Assembly (NCBI GenBank): GCA_024409025.1
Contig: JAKSUM010000036.1
Location: 1-8,962 of the forward strand
DNA from: a bacterium
Lineage (GTDB): Bacteria; Vulcanimicrobiota; CADAWZ01
Length of the DNA stretch: 8,962 bases
Direction of reading: 5' to 3'
Shown: positions 1 to 5,720 of the stretch, piece after piece
Position numbering within the stretch: the first letter of the stretch is position 1
Layout of the letters: each line of letters starts with the position of its first letter
The notes under the pieces: model-generated
What the model saw: only the letters and a program-made list of their open reading frames with translations
Databases searched by the model: none
What the model was told of the DNA's origin: nothing
Position numbers and translations under genes: made by a program

Positions 1-16
1 AACTTACAATATCTCG

Positions 17-42
17 ATGTGTTTGAGTATATTTAAACACAT
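17..42 (+). promoter_or_regulatory. Inverted repeat around a possible -10 box upstream of the peptidase gene
   Basis: ATGTGTTT at 17-24 is matched by its reverse complement AAACACAT at 35-42, with a 10-base spacer. A possible -10 box, TATATT (28-33), lies in and beside that spacer, so the repeat could be an operator over a promoter. The upstream -35 candidate (CTTACA, 3-8) is weak and its spacing is too long. The octamer TTTGAGTA also occurs twice, at 22-29 and 43-50, exactly 21 bases apart. Alternatively the repeat plus the following T's (42-45) is a weak terminator of a gene left of the window. Only the repeats are seen directly; their role is inferred. Confidence 0.3.
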
Positions 43-60
43 TTTGAGTAGCAGAACATC

Positions 61-1734
61 ATGAATAAATTTCTACTCATGACGGCTGCACTCGTGCTGC
101 TGGGTTGCCTTGCGCTCAAGCCGGCCGCAGCATCAGAAGAAGAAAAAAAGCTCGCCGAATTCATAAAAAAATATGAAGCCAAGGCATCAGTGCTTGAAAA
201 AAATCTCAATGTCACCGAATGGAACGCATATATAAGCGGCAAAAAGGAAGACTATGCAAAAATGAGTGAAGCGAGCATGGCCTGGACAGATTTCCATTCT
301 GACAGGGAAGCATACAGGCAGCTTAAGGAATGGAAAAATTCAGGCTCAATAAACTCTTATGATCTGAAAAGAAAGCTCGATATACTTATCAACACATACG
401 GCCCCAATCAGTTTTCTCCGGAGCTCCTTAAAGAGATAAATGAAAGGGAGACAAAGCTGCAGCAGACCTTCAACAGCTACAGAGGCAAAATAGACGGAAA
501 AGCCGTCACGGAGAGAGACATATACGAAATACTCGAAAAGAGCCCGGACACTAAAAAGAGACAGGCTGCATGGGAAGCCCAGAAAGGCGTAGGAGAGATA
601 GTTGCAGAGGATCTCAAAGAGCTTGTGAGACTCCGCAACAAAGGCGCTCAGGAGCTCGGATTCTCAAATTACTGGGAAATGTCCGTATCATTTGCAGATC
701 AGAATCCGGCAGAGATAGTAAGAATATTCAAAGGCCTTGCCGATTCCACTGACAAAAAATTCTCCGAATATAAAAAAGAGCTTGACAAAAAAATAGCAAA
801 GAGAGTAAATAAGCAGCCTGAAAACCTGAAGCCTTGGGATTACTCAAACCCCTTCTTCCAGAGCGAGACAGTAGGATTTGCTCCTGATATCTCAAAGCTC
901 TTCCGTGACAGGAATATTCCTCTCATCGCCTACAATTTCTATGACAGCATAGCGCTGCCTCTGGGAGACGTCCTTAAGAACAGCGATCTTTATGAAAAAG
1001 AAGGAAAGTCCCAGCATGCATTCTGTTTCGATATGGACAGAAGCGGGGACAGCAGAATCCTCATGAACATAAGAAGCGAGGAGGGCTCCTTATCAACGCT
1101 TCTTCATGAGAGCGGACATGCGGTATACAACCTTAATGTTTCGAAAAGCCTGCCATGGATATACAGAACACAGGCTCATACACTGACAACGGAATCATCA
1201 GCCATGTTCTTTGAAAAATTTACAAAGAATCCGGAATGGCTTCTTAAAAACCTCGGAATAAACCTTAAAAAAGAGGAAAAAGAAGGCATAAAGAAGCAGA
1301 TGATACTTTCAGATCTCATCTTCTGCCGCTGGACGATAGTAATGCTCAACTTCGAAAAGGCCATGTATGAGAATCCGGATGCGGATCTCAATGAACTCTG
1401 GTGGACAATCGTCAGCAGATATCAGGGAATACAGAAGCCTGAAGGCAGAAACAAAGCCGACTGGGCATCAAAAATTCATCTTGTAGGCTGCCCTGTATAC
1501 TATCACAATTACATGCTTGCGGAGCTTGCCGTTGCGCAGTACAGGCATACTATAGGAACAAAAATAATCAAAGCCGAAGACTGGACGTCCTACGACATTA
1601 CAGACAGCAAGGCTGTAGGCAAGTGGTTCAGAGACAACATATACCGTCCCGGAGCAAAATATCAGTGGAACGAGCTGATAAAGAAGGCGACGGGCGAAGA
1701 GCTTAATCCAAAATGGTGCGCAGAATCCCTATAG
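61..1734 (+). CDS. Exported zinc metallopeptidase, M2 (ACE-like) family, probable lipoprotein
   Basis: This 557-residue protein is probably a gluzincin peptidase that trims peptides outside the cytoplasm. The zinc site is HESGH (H349, E350, H353), followed by E378 in TTES as the likely third ligand. A region at 166-207 (KRQAAWEAQ through LRNKGAQELGFSNYWEM) resembles the conserved helical part of M2 peptidyl-dipeptidases. Near the C-terminus, HLVGCPVYYHNYM (473-485) sits where ACE carries its substrate-binding His and Tyr. The N-terminus (MNKFLLMTAALVLLGC) is a signal peptide with a lipobox-like LLGC, so C16 may be lipidated; cleavage by signal peptidase I after AAA is the alternative. ATG 61 is chosen because it keeps the Lys-bearing n-region, although no good Shine-Dalgarno precedes it. 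An internal ATG at 79 would lose that region. M3 oligopeptidases share the fold and are the main alternative. The gene stands alone and ends at a strong terminator. Confidence 0.78.
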   Translation: MNKFLLMTAALVLLGCLALKPAAASEEEKKLAEFIKKYEAKASVLEKNLNVTEWNAYISGKKEDYAKMSEASMAWTDFHSDREAYRQLKEWKNSGSINSYDLKRKLDILINTYGPNQFSPELLKEINERETKLQQTFNSYRGKIDGKAVTERDIYEILEKSPDTKKRQAAWEAQKGVGEIVAEDLKELVRLRNKGAQELGFSNYWEMSVSFADQNPAEIVRIFKGLADSTDKKFSEYKKELDKKIAKRVNKQPENLKPWDYSNPFFQSETVGFAPDISKLFRDRNIPLIAYNFYDSIALPLGDVLKNSDLYEKEGKSQHAFCFDMDRSGDSRILMNIRSEEGSLSTLLHESGHAVYNLNVSKSLPWIYRTQAHTLTTESSAMFFEKFTKNPEWLLKNLGINLKKEEKEGIKKQMILSDLIFCRWTIVMLNFEKAMYENPDADLNELWWTIVSRYQGIQKPEGRNKADWASKIHLVGCPVYYHNYMLAELAVAQYRHTIGTKIIKAEDWTSYDITDSKAVGKWFRDNIYRPGAKYQWNELIKKATGEELNPKWCAESL

Positions 1735-1772
1735 AATAAAAAAACAGGAGACTAATCTCCTGTTTTTTTATT
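1735..1772. terminator. Bidirectional intrinsic terminator between convergent genes
   Basis: CAGGAGA (1745-1751), loop CTAA and TCTCCTG (1756-1762) form a perfect 7-bp stem. It is flanked by seven A's (1738-1744) and seven T's (1763-1769), and three more pairs extend it to 1735/1772, making 17 pairs in all. The T run serves the plus-strand peptidase gene. The A run serves the minus-strand fchA gene, whose stop codon begins 4 bases beyond the hairpin. Confidence 0.93.
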
Positions 1773-1776
1773 CTGC

Positions 1777-2394
1777 TCAGGCAATCCTGTCTGAAAATAC
1801 TTTTTCCAATTCAGATTCATGCTCGGAAAGCCATGCAGACATATGCGATTTCCTCTCGCGCATTGATTTTACAAAATCATCATCCTTTATCGAAGACAGA
1901 TTTATGTCAACATTAAACAGGGCGCATTGGAAGCCTGTTCTTGCGAAACAGAAGCCTGACGCTGCATCGGAGAAGCATGAGTCACCACATAAGCCAAAAG
2001 CCTCAAAAGACGAATTCATAACTCTGAAACAGCTTTCGGCAGTCTTCATGGGGATTTCGGCGGCATGCTTTAACGCAGACTGGATCGCTTCCCTTCTTGC
2101 GGACTTATCCTCTTCAGACTCCTTTGGCATTCCAAATGCCTTCATTACGGAGGCGTAGGCTTCAGAATCAAGATCAGCAAGCTTCTCAAGAGCAATCCGA
2201 TCGTTTTCAAGTCTGCTTATAAAGCTCTCCGCCTCTTCGGTAAGCCCGCTCTTTTTGAAGGATATCCTTAAAGCCATAATAACAAGAGCCGCTCCCATGG
2301 CTCCTCCAAGAGCACCGGCGCTGCCTCCTCCAGGCACAGGCTCGACAGAGGCGAGAGAATTCATAAAATCCCCTATTTTAACATCATTAAACAT
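1777..2394 (-). CDS. fchA: Formimidoyltetrahydrofolate cyclodeaminase (stand-alone FTCD C-terminal domain type)
   Basis: This cytoplasmic enzyme converts 5-formimidoyl-THF to 5,10-methenyl-THF and ammonia, the last folate step of histidine breakdown. The 205-residue protein has the family's glycine-rich PVPGGGSAGALGGAMGAAL motif (residues 19-37). It also has the helical stretch with DSEAYASVMKAFGMPKES and the later GDSCFSDAASG segment, which corresponds to the usual GN..SDA region. Length fits the single-domain form; in animals this domain is fused behind the formimidoyltransferase. The ATG overlaps the end of hutI by 8 bases, and GGGAAAG inside the hutI tail is the ribosome binding site, so the two are probably translationally coupled. 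It is the last gene of the ftcD-hutI-fchA operon. A methenyl-THF cyclohydrolase role is sometimes annotated for relatives; the neighbours favour the cyclodeaminase. Confidence 0.92.
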   Translation of the reverse strand: MFNDVKIGDFMNSLASVEPVPGGGSAGALGGAMGAALVIMALRISFKKSGLTEEAESFISRLENDRIALEKLADLDSEAYASVMKAFGMPKESEEDKSARREAIQSALKHAAEIPMKTAESCFRVMNSSFEAFGLCGDSCFSDAASGFCFARTGFQCALFNVDINLSSIKDDDFVKSMRERKSHMSAWLSEHESELEKVFSDRIA

Positions 2395-3634
2395 AAACTT
2401 TCCCTTTCTTTATGACATCAGTTATCATATTGACGCCAAAATGATAGAGCCATGAACGATAACCGCAGCCAAGGCATATTATGTCAGCCTGTCTTCCCCT
2501 TTCAATAGAGCCGGCATAATCTCCCCTTCCGATAGAACAGGCAGGATTTACTGTCGAAGCAAGAATAGCCTCTTCAGGCTTTATTCTCATCTGTATAACA
2601 GCTATGGACATGGTCATTGGAAGAGATTCCGACAGGCAGCTTCCGGCATTAAAGTCAGTAGCAAGCCCAACGGCAGCTCCCTCGTCTATAGCCTCCCTCA
2701 TTTTCCCGTAATTTCTGACATTAAGAAAGAACTCCGATGAAGGGAGAAACATGCATACGGTATCATAATCCCTGATTTTTCTTATATCCTCAACAGAAAG
2801 ACCAAGAAGATGATCACAGGAACAGGCGCCTTTTGCGGCAGCCCTCAGAGACGCCCCTGAAGACTTGAACTGCTCGGAATGTATTCTGGTCTTCAAGCCT
2901 TTTGCCATCGCCGCATCCATTATCTCTTCCGTCTCGCTTATGGAGAACGCCCCTTCCTCACAGAAGACGTCAACAAACTCGGCAAGCCCCTCTTCAGCAG
3001 CCGCAGGAATCATCTCATTCTTAACGATATCTATATATTTTCTTCTGTTCCGTAAAGAAGAGGCATATTCCTTTGGAACGGCATGGGCGCCCAAAAGCGT
3101 CGGAACAATGTCCATGGGATGAATAAGGGAAGCCTGCTTTATTATCCTGAGCTCTCTAAGCTCCTCATCAAGACTGAGTCCGTATCCGCTCTTTGCCTCA
3201 ATAGTGCCTGTCCCGCATTTAAACATCCTGTCAAGCCTTTCAAGAAGAAGCTTCAAAAGCTCCTCTGAAGAAGCATTTCTTGTATTTCTGACAGTTCCCG
3301 CAATGCCCCCACCCATATTCATTATATCGAGATATGAAGAGCCATTCGCCCTCATCTCATATTCCTTTATCCTCGAGCCTGCAAATACCGGATGCGTATG
3401 GGCATCAACAAGGGCAGGAACAGCCGACTTTGCCCTTACAAGATTTTCCGTCTCATAAGATGACAAGATCTCCGATTCTTCGCCTACGGCATCAATAACG
3501 CCGTCAATTACGGCTACCGCCCCATTATGCACAAGGCCAATGTCCGACATGGCGTCAAGCCTTCTTATTACGCCTCCGGGAGAACATGTGACAAGCTCTT
3601 CGGCAGCCACAATTAAAGAAGCCTTCTTCATCAT
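2387..3634 (-). CDS. hutI: Imidazolonepropionase
   Basis: HutI hydrolyses 4-imidazolone-5-propionate to N-formimino-L-glutamate, the third step of histidine catabolism, in the cytoplasm. The 415-residue length is normal for this amidohydrolase-superfamily enzyme. Visible metal-site and active-site elements are DAHTHPVFAGSR (H79, H81), MGGGIAGTVRNTR (107-119), IEAKSGYGLSLDEELREL (145-162), LLGAHAVP (H184), IHSEQF (H252, E255), CDHLLGLS (H275) and LATDFNAGSC (D327). All expected ligands appear to be present. The start is ATG 3634, which overlaps the ftcD stop in an ATGA arrangement; a second ATG follows directly and cannot be excluded. Its product is the substrate of FtcD, encoded just upstream in the same operon. 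Confidence 0.97.
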   Translation of the reverse strand: MMKKASLIVAAEELVTCSPGGVIRRLDAMSDIGLVHNGAVAVIDGVIDAVGEESEILSSYETENLVRAKSAVPALVDAHTHPVFAGSRIKEYEMRANGSSYLDIMNMGGGIAGTVRNTRNASSEELLKLLLERLDRMFKCGTGTIEAKSGYGLSLDEELRELRIIKQASLIHPMDIVPTLLGAHAVPKEYASSLRNRRKYIDIVKNEMIPAAAEEGLAEFVDVFCEEGAFSISETEEIMDAAMAKGLKTRIHSEQFKSSGASLRAAAKGACSCDHLLGLSVEDIRKIRDYDTVCMFLPSSEFFLNVRNYGKMREAIDEGAAVGLATDFNAGSCLSESLPMTMSIAVIQMRIKPEEAILASTVNPACSIGRGDYAGSIERGRQADIICLGCGYRSWLYHFGVNMITDVIKKGKVYV

Positions 3635-4527
3635 TCCGCCTGCATAAGATGTGTCTCAAGAATCTGTGAGGTCTCGAAATTTTCAAGCCTTAAATAATAT
3701 CTGGCACACTCCGCAAGGGCTTCGAGAGGAATCATCCCGATTACCTCGCTTCCTGTGGCAGTAACTCCGTATCTTGCCGCCTCAATCTTGACCATTTCAA
3801 AAACCGTATATACTGCCGTTTTATTGAAATTGGTAAGATTCATTGACACCTGAGCTATATTTCTCTCACTGAGCATGACTCCGAGAGCCTTTACATAAGC
3901 AAGGCCTCCCGTCTTCGCCCTCATTCTCTTTGCAATTGCCTTGGCTATTGATATATCGGATGTGGAGAGGTTGACATTATAGGCAATCAATGGCTCTCTG
4001 GCTCCGATGACGACGGCTCCGGCAGTAGGATGAAGCGCCGGCTCTCCAACATCGGGTGTCCTTTCCGGAAGGGATGCCTCTTCCTTAAGAACCTCATATT
4101 CACCTTTCCTTATGTCGGCAAGATTCCTTCTGGAAGGCCTCAGGGCAGACTCCTCATAATAATATGAAGGAATCCTGTATTTTTCCCATACAGCCTCAGC
4201 GCATCTTCTTGAAAGCGCAACGCAGTCTTCCATGGTCATTCCGCTTATGGGCACGAAAGGAATCACATCGCATGCGCCGATTCTTGGATGTTCGCCTCTA
4301 TGCTCATTCATGTCTATAAGCTCGCATGCGGTTCCGACAGCCCTTATCACGCCTTCAAGAACAGCTTCAGGCTCGCCTGTAACCGTGTATACGGTTCTGT
4401 TATGATCCTTGTCAGGCTTGACGTCAAGAAGAACGCATCCTTTTACGGACTTAAAGCCCTCCCCTATCCTGTCAATGACTTCCTGTCTTCTTCCCTCTGA
4501 AAAATTAGGAATACACTCAACTATCAT
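3631..4527 (-). CDS. ftcD: Glutamate formimidoyltransferase (stand-alone)
   Basis: This enzyme transfers the formimino group from N-formimino-L-glutamate to tetrahydrofolate, releasing glutamate. The 298-residue protein covers both transferase subdomains of FTCD and lacks the cyclodeaminase domain, which is encoded separately by fchA. Motifs seen: CIPNFSEGRR (5-14), DKDHNRTVYTVTGEP (39-53), HRGEHPRIGACDVIPFVP (76-93) and LIAYNVNLSTSDISIAKAIA (180-199). H80 in GEHPRIGA matches the position of the catalytic histidine (His82) of the mammalian enzyme. A strong Shine-Dalgarno GGAGG (4538-4534) lies 6 bases before the ATG. It is the first gene of the operon and follows a promoter-containing intergenic region. 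Its stop overlaps the hutI start. Confidence 0.96.
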   Translation of the reverse strand: MIVECIPNFSEGRRQEVIDRIGEGFKSVKGCVLLDVKPDKDHNRTVYTVTGEPEAVLEGVIRAVGTACELIDMNEHRGEHPRIGACDVIPFVPISGMTMEDCVALSRRCAEAVWEKYRIPSYYYEESALRPSRRNLADIRKGEYEVLKEEASLPERTPDVGEPALHPTAGAVVIGAREPLIAYNVNLSTSDISIAKAIAKRMRAKTGGLAYVKALGVMLSERNIAQVSMNLTNFNKTAVYTVFEMVKIEAARYGVTATGSEVIGMIPLEALAECARYYLRLENFETSQILETHLMQAE

Positions 4528-4589
4528 AAAAAGCCTCCAAAAAAAATAATGCAGGGGTTATCTTCTTCCGAATACGCAAAAAACCTTTA

Positions 4590-4617
4590 TTGAAAAAGAA
4601 AAGAGCAGAATGACAAT
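4590..4617 (+). promoter_or_regulatory. Candidate promoter toward the small ORF and PHP gene
   Basis: TTGAAA (4590-4595, five of six to consensus) and GACAAT (4612-4617, four of six) are 16 bases apart on the plus strand. The -10 box overlaps the -10 box of the opposing candidate promoter almost completely, so the two could compete. A start near 4624 would give a leader of about 47 bases to the small ORF and about 170 bases to the PHP gene. The region is A-rich, so chance matches are likely. Confidence 0.3.
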
Positions 4618-4641
4618 ACGGGCAATAAAAAACAAAATCAA
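4613..4641 (-). promoter_or_regulatory. Candidate sigma70-type promoter of the ftcD-hutI-fchA operon
   Basis: On the minus strand, TTGATT (4641-4636) and TATTGT (4618-4613) are separated by 17 bases. Each matches its consensus hexamer at four of six positions. The implied transcript starts near 4607 and has a leader of roughly 80 bases before ftcD. I see no convincing riboswitch or attenuator fold in that leader. This is the best-spaced candidate on this strand, but it has no independent support. Confidence 0.35.
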
Positions 4642-4670
4642 CATATTGCCTTGTAAAAAAGGATAAAAAC

Positions 4671-4769
4671 ATGAAGGGCATGAAAAATAGCATACAGAAA
4701 GCATGCAAATTTCCTAAGACCGCATCAGACAATAAAGAGCGCAAACGGAAACATGGCATTTTTACATAA
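4671..4769 (+). CDS. Possible 32-residue basic small protein or leader peptide
   Basis: An ATG-to-TAA frame of 32 codons begins MKGMKNSIQKACKF and ends in a KERKRKHG-containing tail. It has eight Lys, two Arg and only two acidic residues. A good Shine-Dalgarno, AAAAGGA (4657-4663), stands 7 bases before the ATG, better placed than those of some certain genes here. The stop is 21 bases upstream of the PHP gene, so it could be the first cistron of that transcript or a leader peptide. No family is recognised. The A-rich background makes lysine-rich frames easy to get by chance, so the call rests on the ribosome binding site and position alone. Confidence 0.35.
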   Translation: MKGMKNSIQKACKFPKTASDNKERKRKHGIFT

Positions 4770-4790
4770 ATAGAAAAGAAGAGGATTAAA

Positions 4791-5681
4791 ATGAGAGATT
4801 TTCACATTCATACCTGCTACTCGGACGGAACATGCTCTCCGCTTGAAATGGCAGATAAGCTTGCAGAAGCAGGCGTAAAAAAAGCAGCAATTACAGATCA
4901 TGATTCTGCTGATGCATTTTATGAAAAAGAATTCCTTTCAGAAGCAAAAAAGACAGGAACAGGCAGATTTGCATATAAAGGCATGGAAATCCATACCGGA
5001 GCTGAAATAGACTGCATGTTCAATACGGAAAAATACCCTCAAAGAAAAGAGCCTATTGAAATTCTTGCTTACGGCTTTGACGAGAACAGCAAGGAATTAA
5101 AGGAATACCTCGAAAGAATACAGGCAGAAAGAAGAGAGAGGATTTTCAGGCTTGCAGAAGCGGCAAATACGCACTTCGGGAAAGAGATAATATCCAAAGA
5201 CGAAATCCTCGGCATTAAGGCAAAGACCCTGATGAAGCCGCATGTAGTAAACAGGCTTCTTGAAAAAGGGCTTATAAGCGAATACAGGGAAGGAAACAAA
5301 ATCCTTAAGGATTTTGAAAAGGAAAATCCGGCATCACTAAACAGGATATCCCCGTTTGACGCAATAAAGCTTATACACAATGCAGGCGGAAAGGCATTTC
5401 TTGCCCATCCTCTGGTCTATACGTACGATTCATATGATCTGGGCGAGGTAACGGCAATAATAAACGATCTTCTGAACAAAAGCCTTGACGGAATAGAGCT
5501 TTATTATCCATACGCATTCGGACACAGGCCCAAATACACGCCAGAGGAAGCCTCAGATATGGCAAAGAAGCTGAAAAGGCTCTTCCCTGACGCTGAATAC
5601 TCTCAAGGCAGCGACAGCCACTCCGTTCAAGACATTGAAGCCCTGCATTCCGCAAAAGAATTATGGGCAAAGCTGAAATAG
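4791..5681 (+). CDS. PHP-domain metal-dependent phosphoesterase
   Basis: This 296-residue cytoplasmic protein belongs to the PHP superfamily of stand-alone phosphoesterases. That group includes the 3',5'-nucleotide bisphosphate phosphatase/RNase AM (YciV) proteins. The multinuclear metal site is visible in order: DFHIHTCYSDG (H5, H7, D12), ITDHDS (H37), GAEID (E72), KPHVVN (H151), FLAHPL (H206) and GSDSHS (D275, H277). The long helical insert between E72 and H151 is typical of this subgroup. AGAGGA with 6-7 bases to the ATG at 4791 supports the start. It is divergent from ftcD and convergent with the murein hydrolase gene, sharing a terminator with the latter. The natural substrate cannot be read from sequence; a nucleotide or short oligonucleotide phosphate is likely. 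Confidence 0.88.
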   Translation: MRDFHIHTCYSDGTCSPLEMADKLAEAGVKKAAITDHDSADAFYEKEFLSEAKKTGTGRFAYKGMEIHTGAEIDCMFNTEKYPQRKEPIEILAYGFDENSKELKEYLERIQAERRERIFRLAEAANTHFGKEIISKDEILGIKAKTLMKPHVVNRLLEKGLISEYREGNKILKDFEKENPASLNRISPFDAIKLIHNAGGKAFLAHPLVYTYDSYDLGEVTAIINDLLNKSLDGIELYYPYAFGHRPKYTPEEASDMAKKLKRLFPDAEYSQGSDSHSVQDIEALHSAKELWAKLK

Positions 5682-5720
5682 ATAAAAGCCCGAGGACGAA
5701 ACGTCCTTGGGCTTTTATCT
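5680..5720. terminator. Bidirectional terminator overlapping two stop codons
   Basis: Positions 5680-5698 pair with 5702-5720 around an AAA loop, giving 19 pairs with one G-T wobble (5692/5708). The GC-rich core (GCCC..GGACG against CGTCC..GGGC) is flanked by AAAA on the left and TTTT on the right, so it can act on both strands. It includes part of the TAG of the PHP gene (5679-5681) and of the stop of the opposing hydrolase gene (5721-5719). The two genes therefore end within the same hairpin. Confidence 0.92.

Noticed and set aside
4528..4620. Riboswitch or attenuator in the ftcD leader
   Set aside because: The leader is mostly T-rich with only 4-6 bp pairings. No conserved riboswitch core or terminator/antiterminator pair is visible.
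4517..4759. Minus-strand hydrophobic frame of 80 codons overlapping the ftcD start by 11 bases
   Set aside because: It has no ribosome binding site. Its Phe-rich composition is what the complement of an A-rich region gives, and it spans the best promoter candidate for ftcD. Coupling to ftcD cannot be fully excluded.
5069..5670. Two minus-strand frames of about 100 codons each
   Set aside because: Both lie inside the PHP gene, whose metal-ligand motifs establish the coding strand.
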